64,000 bases of DNA from Methanoculleus horonobensis (GCF_001602375.1 NZ_BCNY01000004.1:39416-103415); one strand, 5' to 3'; positions 8,492 to 17,605 are shown, numbered from the stretch's first letter. The notes: generated by a model not told the origin, from the sequence alone. Program-made: numbers and translations.

Positions 8492-9193
8492 ATGTTCGGA
8501 CGTTACAGAGGCACTTTTCGCCGTGAATACAACGATATTCTGGTGGAAGCCGAGAGCGCCGGAGGTCTCCTGACCTACCGGCGCAGGTGCGAAGGGAAGA
8601 CGTTCGAGCGGATCCTGGTCTCGAATACGGGGGAGGTGGTCATCAACCCGGTCGAGCCGGTCAACCTCCCCAAGGAGATCACGAATTTCCTGCAGGTGGA
8701 GTTCTCCCCGATGATGATCGAGCCCGGCGCTTCCCGGACGGTCTACCTGAAGTTCCCCGTCGAGATCGGCGTCTTCGTGGAGTCTGCGCGGGATATCGAG
8801 GTGCTGGATGTTTTTGCTCTCGGCACCCAGAAATATGCGCTCTACGGCTCGCCGACGAATGGGGTCATCGCCCGGTACTACGAGAGCGTGGTCTACCCGG
8901 AGATCCCTTCCGTCGATCCCTTCCGCGAGGGGGTGATGGAACTCTCCATCCACAATACCTGCCGCGAGTGGGTGGAGGTGTCCCGGGTTGTCTTTGAGAG
9001 TACCGATATGAAGATCTACTACGGTGACTTCGTGGCGGCCACCGCCACGATGAAACTTCTCACCAAGACTATGGCGGAGACGGACTTCATCGACGCCCCG
9101 CTCCGGCCCGGGATGGTGAAGTCCGTCGAGCTCTACACGGCCCGCAAGATCCCGGCTATCGACCGCGGATACCTGATGGAGTGGGGTCTCTGA
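8492..9193 (+). CDS. DUF432 family protein
   Basis: 233 residues, soluble, with a beta-rich look and no membrane helix. Motifs such as GEVVINPVEPVNLPKEITNF, LYGSPTNGVIARYYES and IHNTCREWVEVSRVVF match my memory of archaeal DUF432 proteins, which frequently sit beside MscS-type channels. Its stop codon overlaps the ATG of the mscS gene (TGATG). It may be an accessory or regulatory partner of the channel; that is an inference from context. ATG at 8492 is chosen over the TTG at 8489. Confidence 0.8.
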   Translation: MFGRYRGTFRREYNDILVEAESAGGLLTYRRRCEGKTFERILVSNTGEVVINPVEPVNLPKEITNFLQVEFSPMMIEPGASRTVYLKFPVEIGVFVESARDIEVLDVFALGTQKYALYGSPTNGVIARYYESVVYPEIPSVDPFREGVMELSIHNTCREWVEVSRVVFESTDMKIYYGDFVAATATMKLLTKTMAETDFIDAPLRPGMVKSVELYTARKIPAIDRGYLMEWGL

Positions 9194-10053
9194 TGGCGTT
9201 CAACGTGACAGAGATCTTCGAGATCCCGATCGGCGTCGGGGATATCACCGTCGAGCGCCTCCTGTACTTCGCCGTTATCCTCACGGTCGGCGTTATAATC
9301 GCGAAGGTTGTCGCGACGAACGTCCGGCGGGCTCTCTCGGAACGGTTGCCCGTGAACGAGCGCGAACTGCTCGCGAAACTGGTCTACTACGTCATCATCG
9401 TCTGGGCGTTCGTCGTCGCTCTCCCGCAGCTCGAATTCGACCTCTCCGGTCTCCTGGTGGCCGGGGGCATCGCCGGGCTGGTCATCGGTTTTGCGAGCCA
9501 GAGCGTTGTTTCCAACCTGATCTCCGGGCTCTTTTTGATGTTCGAGCACCCGATCCGGATCGGCGACAACATCAACGTCGCCGACGTGAGCGGGAGTGTC
9601 GAGGACATCCGTGTCCTCTCGACCGTCATCAAGACCTATGACGGGATCTACATCCGGATCCCAAACGAGAAGGTCTTCACCTCGAACATCACGAACTACG
9701 TCCATAACGCGGCCCGGAGGTTCGAATACCGGATCGGCATCCGGTACCAGGACGACGCCAATGCAGCGATCCGGATCGCACGAGAGGTCATCGAGACCCA
9801 CCCCTTCGCGCTCAAGAGCCCGGCGCCGTCGGTCTTCGTCGATAATCTGGGGGACAACAGCGTCAACCTGACCGCCTACATCTGGGCGCCGGCCCGGAAC
9901 TGGTGGGACGTCCGGACGGATCTCCTCTGGAAGATCAAACAGGCGCTTGAAGAGAACGGCATCGAGATACCCCTCCCGCAGCGTACCGTCCGGTTTGTGG
10001 ACGGGTCTGAGGGGAAGAACCGGGGTGGGGAGATGAACGGAGAGGACGAGTAA
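9193..10053 (+). CDS. Small-conductance mechanosensitive channel (MscS family)
   Basis: 286 residues. The protein has three membrane segments (about 20-40, 60-80, 90-110), the third being the Gly/Ala-rich pore helix with GLLVAGGIAGLVIGFASQSV, followed by ISGLFLMFEHPIRIGDNINV, the conserved start of the beta domain. MscS channels open on membrane tension and release solutes in osmotic downshock. The start at 9193 overlaps the DUF432 stop, so the pair is translationally coupled. The short charged C-terminus (EGKNRGGEMNGEDE) is cytoplasmic. Confidence 0.93.
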   Translation: MAFNVTEIFEIPIGVGDITVERLLYFAVILTVGVIIAKVVATNVRRALSERLPVNERELLAKLVYYVIIVWAFVVALPQLEFDLSGLLVAGGIAGLVIGFASQSVVSNLISGLFLMFEHPIRIGDNINVADVSGSVEDIRVLSTVIKTYDGIYIRIPNEKVFTSNITNYVHNAARRFEYRIGIRYQDDANAAIRIAREVIETHPFALKSPAPSVFVDNLGDNSVNLTAYIWAPARNWWDVRTDLLWKIKQALEENGIEIPLPQRTVRFVDGSEGKNRGGEMNGEDE

Positions 10054-10060
10054 CCCTACT

Positions 10061-10726
10061 TTACCCCACCCGGTGCGTCTTCCCGACGCCGCCGGGCAAG
10101 AACGACTCCGGGTAGCGCTCCGCGAGTTCCTCGATCCGGTTGGTGCAGTGCGACACCGAGAGGTACGCCACCCCTGCGAGCGCGTCGATCTCCTCGCCGG
10201 AGACGGTGTGGACCCCGCCGATGATGCCCCGAACCGGCCCGAGATCCGAGACCCGCTCGATGATCCGGCCGATGTGGGGATGTGCGCACCCGGTGACGAC
10301 CAGGTAACCACCCGGCGTCGATAGTACGAGCGACTGCTCCCGGATATCCGTTCCGAGCGGCCCGGTCACGGCGATGCCGTTCGCGATCTCCGTCCGCTCC
10401 GTCACGATCCGCGGCTCGGTATACTTCCGGATCAGCGAGAGCGTCGTTTCCGAGAATGCGTCGTGGACATAGACCTCAATTGCCGGGTTTGCAGCAAGAA
10501 CCGCTTCGATGCCGCCGGTATGGTCCCAGTGGTCGTGGGAGAGGACGAGGCGCCGGATGCCCGCAGGACCGATGCCGAGCGCCCGCATATTGGATAGGAG
10601 CACGTCTCCTTTAGCCCCGGTGTCGAAGAGCAGCCCCGCTTCCTCTATCAGGCAGGAGAATCCCCAGTCCGCCGTGAGCCCCTCACGGCAGGGGATGTTG
10701 TTGTAGACTTCGGTCACTGTGAACAT
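10061..10726 (-). CDS. Metallo-beta-lactamase-fold hydrolase
   Basis: 221 residues. The metal site HDHWDH is seen in RRLVLSHDHWDHTGG, with further His in TGCAHPHIG and a C-terminal SVSHCTN. This arrangement resembles archaeal MBL proteins annotated as dihydropterin ribofuranosylaminobenzene phosphate synthase-like; the exact substrate cannot be read from sequence. The gene converges with mscS with 7 bp between stops. A reverse-strand open frame of 392 residues through this area and mscS is an antisense shadow. Confidence 0.85.
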   Translation of the reverse strand: MFTVTEVYNNIPCREGLTADWGFSCLIEEAGLLFDTGAKGDVLLSNMRALGIGPAGIRRLVLSHDHWDHTGGIEAVLAANPAIEVYVHDAFSETTLSLIRKYTEPRIVTERTEIANGIAVTGPLGTDIREQSLVLSTPGGYLVVTGCAHPHIGRIIERVSDLGPVRGIIGGVHTVSGEEIDALAGVAYLSVSHCTNRIEELAERYPESFLPGGVGKTHRVG

Positions 10727-10840
10727 AGAAAAGACTCCGCCTTTTTGGTCTCTCCTCAGAGGCGATTATGCTTTCCGATGGGGCAGTCCGGGGTTCGGAG
10801 CCCCCGGATCTCACAGACGAAAAAGAGGTGGTAGAGGTGA

Positions 10841-11578
10841 TCAGGAGATGATGTAGGAGATGGAGACGGTGGCGGTCACGTCGATCTCGCCGACCTCGAG
10901 CGGGGTTGCGACGGCTGAACCCGCCGCCTTCTCCATCATATTGTAGCGACCGTCGTAGGCCATGGGCACGTAGCTGCCGCCGACGTTGACCTCTTTGACG
11001 TCGACGATGGTCTTGCCGATGGCCGCGGCGACGGCGTCGGCGTCACCCCGTGCCTGTGCGACCGCGGCGGTCAGGGCCTGCGACCGGAACTCCTGCTGCT
11101 TTGCGTCGCTCAGGGTGAACGCGAACCGGTTGACCTTGTTTGCACCGTTCGCGACCGCGAGGTCGACGATCTCGCCTGCGCGGTTCACGTCGTTCATCGT
11201 GACCTCGAGGCTGTTGACGACCCGGTAGTACTTGACCTTCGACGTTGTCAGGCCCCGGCTGTCGGTCTCGGTCACCGGGATGATGTTGTAGCCGGCGGTC
11301 CTGATGTCTTTCTCCGGGATGCCCGCCCTCTTCAGTGCGTTGACCACAGCGTCCATCCTCTCGGCGTTCTGCTGCTGTGCTGTCTTGACGTCGGTGTTCT
11401 CGGTCTCGACCGCGAAGACGACGACGGCCTCATCAGGCGTGGTCGTCACTTTGCCCGTGCCGGAGACATGGATCAGTTTGTCCCTGGATTCCTCCGGCAA
11501 CTGTGCGGTGACGTTGCCGATCACCGCGGCACAGAGAACCATCAGGGCGATCCCCAGAAGTGCTGCTTTTCCTCGCAT
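10841..11578 (-). CDS. Secreted SIMPL-domain (DUF541) protein
   Basis: 245 residues. An N-terminal signal peptide is clear (MRGKAALLGIALMVLCAAVIGNVTAQ in part), then the SIMPL/DUF541 domain from IHVSGTGKVTTTPDEAVV to the C-terminus, with NALKRAGIPEKDIRTAGYNI and ALTAAVAQARGDADAVA. The protein should be exported and perhaps membrane-tethered. The role of the family is not settled. The ATG at 11578 is preferred over 11587 because GAGATGAT precedes it at a fitting distance. A TATA-like GATATTTATTTT lies at about 11608-11621 on this strand. Confidence 0.9.
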   Translation of the reverse strand: MRGKAALLGIALMVLCAAVIGNVTAQLPEESRDKLIHVSGTGKVTTTPDEAVVVFAVETENTDVKTAQQQNAERMDAVVNALKRAGIPEKDIRTAGYNIIPVTETDSRGLTTSKVKYYRVVNSLEVTMNDVNRAGEIVDLAVANGANKVNRFAFTLSDAKQQEFRSQALTAAVAQARGDADAVAAAIGKTIVDVKEVNVGGSYVPMAYDGRYNMMEKAAGSAVATPLEVGEIDVTATVSISYIIS

Positions 11579-11699
11579 AGATATCAATCATCTCTTGATT
11601 CGGTCAAAATAAATATCTTGCTTTAGCTACGAGATTTTTCGTAGTTTAAATCGGACGGATCGGGAAACCCGACATTTCTCTCTGGAATTCCTGTGCGGT

Positions 11700-12377
11700 T
11701 CACCCGTCACCGGCATCGGTTCGCCATCCGGCCGCCGCCACCAGGCGGGCGATCAGAACGGCGATGTAGAGCGTCCCGCTCACGGTCTCGAGCACGGCGA
11801 GCGATCTGGCCTGGTCGGTGATCGGCGTGATGTCGCCGTAACCAAGCGTCGCAAGGGTGACGAAACTGTAGTAGATGAACGCAGGAAAGGTGAGAACCTC
11901 TCCCGGCCCGGCCGAGAACGATCCCGGGGTGATGCCCTCGACGAGATCGTAGGCCGTCGCCCAGGTGAGACCCATGAGGAGGTAGACGGAGACCGCGCCG
12001 TAGATGGTGTCGGTGGTGATCCGCTGTGTCCCGAGCACCCTCGAGAGGCCGACAAGCGCGGTGAAGGCGTAGAAGAGGAGCGTGAAGACGCTCTCGGCGC
12101 TGCCGAGTGCCGGGTTCCCGGTGATGACCTGGAGCCAGCCGAGGCCGAAGGCGGGGACAGCGAGGAGGACGGCAATCACGACCTGCCGTCGCCGATTGCT
12201 CACGGCGTAGACACCGGTGATCAGGACGAAGGACGAGAGCACCTTCAGGGCGACCGGGCCGCTCGGCCCTGCGCTCACGTAGGGGTAGACGGCGAGCAGG
12301 AGGACGAGCGACGCGAGGAGGTAGTGGAACTGCATCTTTCTCGCGCGTGCGAGGTACCGGGAAAGAAGGTTCTTCAC
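11700..12377 (-). CDS. Two-helix-pore potassium channel-like membrane protein
   Basis: 225 residues. About six hydrophobic segments are present. The last pair flanks a pore loop FVTLATLGYGDITP, where TLGYGD is a K+ selectivity filter. The GTG start overlaps the kinase stop codon, and upstream in-frame starts lie inside the kinase gene. No C-terminal RCK/TrkA domain follows, so gating must come from the membrane part or a partner. Its coupling to a Ser/Thr kinase gene suggests the kinase may act on the channel, which is untested. Confidence 0.85.
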   Translation of the reverse strand: MKNLLSRYLARARKMQFHYLLASLVLLLAVYPYVSAGPSGPVALKVLSSFVLITGVYAVSNRRRQVVIAVLLAVPAFGLGWLQVITGNPALGSAESVFTLLFYAFTALVGLSRVLGTQRITTDTIYGAVSVYLLMGLTWATAYDLVEGITPGSFSAGPGEVLTFPAFIYYSFVTLATLGYGDITPITDQARSLAVLETVSGTLYIAVLIARLVAAAGWRTDAGDG

Positions 12378-13669
12378 GGCTTCTCCGCTCCTGCATCGCC
12401 CGTCAATGCCTCGATCGCCTCGAGGAGTTCGGCGGCGGATTGGTAGCGGTCGCCGGGATCTTTGGCGAGGCACCGGAGGATGATCGGGTCGAGTCGTGCA
12501 AGTTTCGGGTCGATCTCCGAGGGAGGGACGGGCTGCTCGCGGATGATTGCTTCGGCCAGCCCGGCGAGGCTCTCGCGGGCGTTGGGCGGCTTCCCCGTCA
12601 CCAGTTCGTAGAAGACGGCGCCGAGCTGGTAGATGTCCGTCCGTGCGTCGGCCCTGCCGAACCGTTCCGGGGCGATCTGCTCCGGGGCCGCGTAGGCGAG
12701 GGTGAACCCTGCGATGGCGGTGTCCCGGCTCGCCGCCAGTGTCGTGCTCATCCCCCAGTCGGTGATCTTCGGCGTCAGGTCGCCGGAAAGAAGGATGTTG
12801 CTTGGCTTGATGTCCCGATGAATCACACCCTTTTCGTGGGCGTAGGCGATCCCTGCGGTGATGCCTGCAGCGATGCGGACGGCGGTCTCCGGCGGGAGGG
12901 GTTTTTCCAGGCCCTCCAGCGTCCGTGGGAGGTATTCCATCTCGACAAATGGGACCGGGAGGATGTTGACCGAGTAGACCGCCACGATGTTTTCGTGGAC
13001 GAGGTCTTCCCAGAACCGCATCTCCTTCATGAAGGTCCTCCCCGTCGCCTCGTCGTAGGCGGCCGGGATCTTCACCGCTACGGTTCGACGGTCATCGCGC
13101 CGGACCGCCGAGAAGACCTGCCCGAGCCCTCCTCTCCCGACAAAGGCGACCCGGTCGTAGCGCTCCGCAAGTTCGGGTGGGAACCCTGCCGGGCGGGAGA
13201 GCACTGTCCGGTATGCATCGGCAAGGATGGTCGCGGCGGCCCCTGTCTCCTCTCCGGCCGGCCGCTTCAGGTACCAGGCGCCAACGACCCCTCCACCGAG
13301 CAGTACGAGAGCCAGAGCGACCCCGAGCCAGGGGGACGGGCTATTGTCGGCCGGATTATCCTGTTCGGGGGCAGCCCCCCCGGTCGGGGTTGCCGTCGCC
13401 ACTGTCGGGGTTCCGCCGGGGGTGACGGTCGGGTCAGCCGGGGGCTGAGGTGTGGGCGTCTCTTCTGGTGCACCTCCGCCCTTGTTCGGGCCGGAACCGG
13501 CGTTCTTATCGTTGTTAGGGCTATTTCCGGCGGATTCGATGCCCTGGGGGGAGGCGCTTGAGTGTTCGGGCGGCCCTCCGGCGCCCGAGACGGCAGGAGC
13601 GAAGGCTGCGAGAAGCAGCGCGGCGACGAAGAGCAGGACGGCCGCTCGCCCGGCCCGGTCAGGCGGCAT
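12374..13669 (-). CDS. Membrane-anchored Ser/Thr protein kinase (Hanks type)
   Basis: 431 residues. Layout: signal-like hydrophobic segment (residues 9-30), a Pro/Thr/Gly-rich stretch of ~80 residues (31-112), a second membrane helix (113-133), then the kinase domain (about 172-425). Kinase motifs: glycine loop VGRGGLGQVF, Lys200 in VAVK, HRDIKPSN with Asp286, DWG at 304-306 in place of DFG, and APE in YAAPEQI. The start ATG overlaps the end of the FHA gene, and the stop overlaps the channel start. If the N-terminal segment stays uncleaved, the linker is outside and the kinase inside. Confidence 0.92.
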   Translation of the reverse strand: MPPDRAGRAAVLLFVAALLLAAFAPAVSGAGGPPEHSSASPQGIESAGNSPNNDKNAGSGPNKGGGAPEETPTPQPPADPTVTPGGTPTVATATPTGGAAPEQDNPADNSPSPWLGVALALVLLGGGVVGAWYLKRPAGEETGAAATILADAYRTVLSRPAGFPPELAERYDRVAFVGRGGLGQVFSAVRRDDRRTVAVKIPAAYDEATGRTFMKEMRFWEDLVHENIVAVYSVNILPVPFVEMEYLPRTLEGLEKPLPPETAVRIAAGITAGIAYAHEKGVIHRDIKPSNILLSGDLTPKITDWGMSTTLAASRDTAIAGFTLAYAAPEQIAPERFGRADARTDIYQLGAVFYELVTGKPPNARESLAGLAEAIIREQPVPPSEIDPKLARLDPIILRCLAKDPGDRYQSAAELLEAIEALTGDAGAEKP

Positions 13670-14459
13670 CCGGCACCGGCACCCCCCCGGGAATGACGAA
13701 GACGAGGGTTGCCCCCGGCGCGCCTTTCGCGAGTTCAATGAGGTCCCCGTCGTGAAGTTCCCGCTGCTTGCCCGGTTCAAGCGGCGTGCCGTTCACGAAG
13801 GTGCCGCCCGTGCTGCCGCAGTCCTCGATCAGCCAGGTGCCGTCCACCCGGCGGCGGGTGAGCCGGGCGTGCGGCTTCGAGACGCGGGTGACCGCCGCGT
13901 ATGCCTCGCCGAGGACGATCGCCTCTCCGGCCCGTTCGGGCGTTCCCGGGTCAGCCCGGCCTACGGGGATGCTCTCCCCGGCGAGCGCAAAGACCCTGCC
14001 GTCCTCCGCGCCCCCGAGGAGGATGACGGCCGGGGGCTGCCCGGAGAACTCTCCCGAGAACGTCTCCCGGACACCGGCGAGTCTTTTCGCGAGCACGGAG
14101 TCCGTGAGGGTCAGTCTCAGGTTCGCAAACAGTCCGAGGCTCCTTGTGATCGCTTCGAGCCCCCCGGGCACGATCGAGTATTTCCAGACCGGATGAACCC
14201 CCTTTGCGGTCGGGCGCGAGAGGCCGGCCTCTTTGCGGACGACCCCGATACTCATCAGTTTGTCGAGATGCTTCTTTGTGTTCTCGTAACTCGTCTCGAT
14301 CGCGGCCGAGATCTGCCGGACGTCCTTCGGGCTTCGTTCGATGGCTTTCAGAATCTTCAAACGCGTGCTGCTGCTCAGCACGTCCAGGTATTCGGAGAGC
14401 TCCTGCAGGTCGTCGTTGTCTACATCGAGGATAAGCGTTCTTGAGTCGTCGTCGGTCAT
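13659..14459 (-). CDS. Winged-helix DNA-binding protein with C-terminal FHA domain
   Basis: 266 residues. Residues ~18-85 form an ArsR-like winged helix (YLDVLSSSTRLKILKAIER, QISAAIETSYENTKKHLDKL). Residues ~165-260 form an FHA phosphothreonine-binding domain with SIPVGRA, VSKPHARL and GSTGGTFVNG, the G-R / S-H / N-G signature. This joins a transcription factor to a reader of phosphorylated threonine, directly upstream of and overlapping a Ser/Thr kinase. The likely scheme is kinase-dependent gene control. A TATA-like GTTAAAACAT lies upstream on this strand near 14490. Confidence 0.9.
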   Translation of the reverse strand: MTDDDSRTLILDVDNDDLQELSEYLDVLSSSTRLKILKAIERSPKDVRQISAAIETSYENTKKHLDKLMSIGVVRKEAGLSRPTAKGVHPVWKYSIVPGGLEAITRSLGLFANLRLTLTDSVLAKRLAGVRETFSGEFSGQPPAVILLGGAEDGRVFALAGESIPVGRADPGTPERAGEAIVLGEAYAAVTRVSKPHARLTRRRVDGTWLIEDCGSTGGTFVNGTPLEPGKQRELHDGDLIELAKGAPGATLVFVIPGGVPVPDAA

Positions 14460-14591
14460 AGGCTCTCGTGCGGGACTCCGTTGCTGTATGTTTTAACGAG
14501 GTCTCTGATGAAGGTTGTGCACCACGACGGGCGGCGAACCGTGCCGGCACGCTCCGGTTGACGCCGCCCGGTGCACGGTCGTACCCCGGAT

Positions 14592-14603
14592 CATATTTTA
14601 TAC
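14592..14603 (+). promoter_or_regulatory. TATA box for the 94-aa protein gene
   Basis: CATATTTTATAC lies about 25-30 bases before the ATG at 14626, which would give a leaderless or nearly leaderless transcript. Confidence 0.6.
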
Positions 14604-14625
14604 GAAGGGTGCGATCGGGGGCGGC

Positions 14626-14910
14626 ATGCTTGGAGATATCGAGACCCTGCAACGGCAGGCCATGATGGTGGAGATCGAGGAGATCATCCAGGCGACGCCC
14701 GACTACACCGATGTCAGGGAGGCGCTCCGTTCGTTGAACTTCATACCGGAGCAGGACGATGCCGACGTTGCGATATGGGTGCAGCCCGAACTCGGGATCT
14801 TCGTCCTCCTGCAGATGAACCTCGGGGGCGGGTATGCGGGCTACCGGGTGGTCGCCTCCGACGACCTGGAAGGCCGCGATGAGAGTCCTGTCGGTTTCAA
14901 CGCCCGGTAG
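14626..14910 (+). CDS. Small conserved protein, tandem paralogue 1
   Basis: 94 residues. No known domain is recognised. The core (ATPDYTDVREALRSLNF, then FVLLQMN) aligns with the next gene (ANPTYDEVREILGSLGF, then LFVLVHID), so the two arose by duplication. The start at 14626 is chosen from the TATA position; an upstream frame start at 14515 would place the TATA box inside the gene. Both proteins are small and soluble and open with a helix followed by a TYDEVRE-like motif. Confidence 0.65.
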   Translation: MLGDIETLQRQAMMVEIEEIIQATPDYTDVREALRSLNFIPEQDDADVAIWVQPELGIFVLLQMNLGGGYAGYRVVASDDLEGRDESPVGFNAR

Positions 14911-15003
14911 GGGGTCTCTCCCTTCGAGACCCGCCGGCAGGCTCACTCTTCGATCGCCTCCACCGGGTCAGATTTATCCGGGCGTATGCAGTATGGTTGG
15001 CGC

Positions 15004-15270
15004 ATGCCGGAACAGGTTCCTATCGACCGGGATGCACAGGAGGCCATGGAGGCCAGGATCAGGGAGATGTTCGCCGCGAACCCCACCTACGACGAGGTCC
15101 GGGAGATCCTCGGATCGCTCGGGTTCCAGGCAAAGGAGGACAGGCCCGCCCTTGCTCTCTGGGAGAGCGGCGAGCACGAACTCTTCGTGCTGGTTCATAT
15201 CGACCCGAAGACCGGGACGTTGCGCGACCACGCGGTGAGCACTTTCGAGGAGATGGAGGGGTTCGAGTAG
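15004..15270 (+). CDS. Small conserved protein, tandem paralogue 2
   Basis: 88 residues, related to the gene ending at 14910 (about half of positions similar over ~45 residues). It is acidic with no membrane segment. A TATA-like AGATTTATCC at about 14970-14979 puts the transcript start near 14997, so the ATG at 15004 is preferred to the one at 14986. The function is unknown; retention of both copies side by side suggests distinct partners or expression. Confidence 0.65.
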   Translation: MPEQVPIDRDAQEAMEARIREMFAANPTYDEVREILGSLGFQAKEDRPALALWESGEHELFVLVHIDPKTGTLRDHAVSTFEEMEGFE

Positions 15271-15277
15271 TCCCGGT

Positions 15278-15712
15278 TCACATCCGGTTCGTAAATAGCC
15301 CGATATACCCTGCGATGAGCGCGATGATGAAGACGAGCAGGTAGACCGGGAGCGTAAGCACCTTCTCGAAGACGAAGAAGAATTCAAGATCGGTGATCCC
15401 GGCGAAGAACAGAAAGAACCTGGCGATGAAGATGACCAGGAGCACGGCACCGAATGCGCCGAAGATCGGGCCGGGGAGGTTCAGGGGGAGTGGAAGCGCC
15501 CCGAAGAGGTCGCCGACGAGGAAGATGACCGATATCAGGATGAGCAGCCCGAGGTTGGCGTTGAGGAACTCGACGACCTGGAGGAAGATCGGTATCCGGA
15601 CGTAGGCGCCAGCGAGGATGTTCAAGATGCCGAGCACGATCAGGAAGACGACGATCCCGACAACTCTCGAGACGAGGACTTCGGCAATCGACTCCTTTTT
15701 GCGCTCGCCCAT
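15278..15712 (-). CDS. Small four-helix membrane protein
   Basis: 144 residues with four hydrophobic segments: VVGIVVFLIVLGILNILAG, LGLLILISVIFLVGDLFGAL, FGAFGAVLLVIFIARFFLFF and VYLLVFIIALIAGYIGLF (each quoted in part). The N-terminus (MGERKKESI) is charged and probably cytoplasmic. I do not recognise the family. It converges on the small paralogue gene and is divergent from polX. Confidence 0.7.
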   Translation of the reverse strand: MGERKKESIAEVLVSRVVGIVVFLIVLGILNILAGAYVRIPIFLQVVEFLNANLGLLILISVIFLVGDLFGALPLPLNLPGPIFGAFGAVLLVIFIARFFLFFAGITDLEFFFVFEKVLTLPVYLLVFIIALIAGYIGLFTNRM

Positions 15713-15867
15713 GCGATCCTTCCTCGTGATTGAAAGACCTTCCGAACATATGGAGTTACCGCCCGGGGCTTCTTCGGCCGCCCGGAGATCACAACCTTCA
15801 AGTAGGCCCCGGTGATGAATGAATCAGGAATTGCAGTTCCTCTGCCTTCCGGTTCCGGGTGAACGTC

Positions 15868-17601
15868 ATGGAGAACCACTCAAGGGTGACGAACGTCGAG
15901 GTCGCGGCGATCCTCTACGAGGTCGCCGATCTCCTGGAGATCAAGGGCGTCCGGTTCAAGCCGCAGGCATACCGGCGGGCGGCGCTGGCGATCGAGACGC
16001 TGCCGGAGAGTATCGGCGATCTCGAGCGGAGAGGCGATCTCGACGAGATTCCCGGGGTGGGGAGAGCCATCGCCGCGAAGATCCGCGAGATCCTCGAGAC
16101 CGGCAGCCTTGGATACCTCTCCTCTCTCCGGGCAGAACTCCCGGAAGGCGTGCAGCACCTTACCCGGCTCGAGGGGATCGGGCCGAAGAAGGCGATCGCC
16201 CTCTCCCGGGAACTCGGCGTCAGGACGGTCGACGACCTGGAGGCGAAGGCGTTGGCCGGTCGGATCCGCGATCTGCCCGGTTTCGGGGAGAAGACCGAAG
16301 CGAATATCCTCGCGAGCATCCAGTTGAGTCGGACGGCAGAGGAGCGCCGTCTTCTCGGAAAGATCCTTCCCGTCGCCAGGGATATCGAGCGGCGGCTTGC
16401 CTCGCTCCCGTCTGTCCGTCAGGTGAGCCTCGCCGGGTCGATCCGCCGGAGGAAAGAGACGATCGGGGACGTCGACATCCTCGCCACCTCAGCGCGTCCC
16501 GAGGAGGTGATGGAGGTCTTCGCCACCCTCCCCGGGGTCGAGCGCGTCCTCGTCCGGGGGACGACGAAGACCTCGGTGGTGCTCTCGACCGGCATCCAGG
16601 TCGATCTGCGGGTGGTGGAGGACGAACATTTCGGAGCCGCCCTCCAGTACTTCACGGGCTCGAAAGAGCACAACATCGTCATGCGCAAACTCGCGATCGC
16701 GAGGAACTGGCGGTTGAACGAGTACGGGCTCGTCGACCTTGCGACCGGCGGGGCGGTCGCGGGAGAGGACGAGGCCGGGATCTACCGCGCCCTCGGTCTC
16801 GCCTGGATCGAGCCGGAACTCCGGGAGAACCGGGGCGAGTTTGAGGCTGCCCGAACCGGAACCCTCCCCGATCTCGTCGGTTACGACGTGATCAGGGGCG
16901 ACCTCCATGTCCACACCACCTGGAGCGAGGGCGCTCATTCCATCGAGGAGATGGCACAGGCAGCCCGGACGCTCGGCTACGAGTACATTGCCATCTGCGA
17001 CCATGCAGAGAGCCTCCGTATCGCCCGCGGCCTCTCCCCCGGGCGTCTTGCCGACCAGATGCGGGAGATCGAGCGGATCAACCGGGAGAGCGATGACGAA
17101 TTCACCCTTCTTACCGGCACCGAGTGCAACATCGGCATGGACGGCACGATCGACCTCCCGAACAGCGTCCTCGCCGACCTCGACGTGGTGGTGGCAAGCG
17201 TTCACTCGGGGTTCAAGCAGTCCGAGAGCGAGATGACCGAACGGGTGCTCGCGGCGATGCAGAACGATCACGTCGATATCATCGGCCACCCGACAGGAAG
17301 GATACTCCTCTCCCGTGAACCCTACCGGATCGATCTCGCCGCAATCTTCGAAGCCGCGGCAGCGCTCGGGGTGCTTATGGAGATCAACGCGTTCCCGGCC
17401 CGGCTGGACCTCTCCGACATCAATGCCCGTTCGGCCCGCGGGGCAGGCGTCCGGTTCTCGGTCGCCTCGGATGCCCATCGCCGTGAGAACCTCCGGTATA
17501 TGGAACTCGGCGTCGCGACCGCCCGGCGGGGGTGGCTAACGGCCGGCGATATCGCCAACACCCGGCCGCTTTCAGAACTAAGAAAAATCCTGCGCTCTTA
17601 G
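15868..17601 (+). CDS. polX: Family X DNA polymerase with PHP domain
   Basis: 577 residues, full length for PolX. Helix-hairpin-helix motifs: IPGVGRAIAAKI, LEGIGPKKAIAL, LPGFGEKTEANI. The polymerase palm shows LAGSIRRRKETIGDVDIL (metal-binding DVD) and IQVDLRVV. The C-terminal PHP domain (about 330-570) shows GDLHVHTTWSEG, ICDHAES and SDAHRRENL, the metal ligands of a 3'-5' exonuclease/phosphoesterase. PolX fills short gaps in base-excision repair. ATG at 15868 has GGGTGA upstream and is preferred to the GTG at 15859. Confidence 0.96.
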   Translation: MENHSRVTNVEVAAILYEVADLLEIKGVRFKPQAYRRAALAIETLPESIGDLERRGDLDEIPGVGRAIAAKIREILETGSLGYLSSLRAELPEGVQHLTRLEGIGPKKAIALSRELGVRTVDDLEAKALAGRIRDLPGFGEKTEANILASIQLSRTAEERRLLGKILPVARDIERRLASLPSVRQVSLAGSIRRRKETIGDVDILATSARPEEVMEVFATLPGVERVLVRGTTKTSVVLSTGIQVDLRVVEDEHFGAALQYFTGSKEHNIVMRKLAIARNWRLNEYGLVDLATGGAVAGEDEAGIYRALGLAWIEPELRENRGEFEAARTGTLPDLVGYDVIRGDLHVHTTWSEGAHSIEEMAQAARTLGYEYIAICDHAESLRIARGLSPGRLADQMREIERINRESDDEFTLLTGTECNIGMDGTIDLPNSVLADLDVVVASVHSGFKQSESEMTERVLAAMQNDHVDIIGHPTGRILLSREPYRIDLAAIFEAAAALGVLMEINAFPARLDLSDINARSARGAGVRFSVASDAHRRENLRYMELGVATARRGWLTAGDIANTRPLSELRKILRS

Positions 17602-17605
17602 GGAG

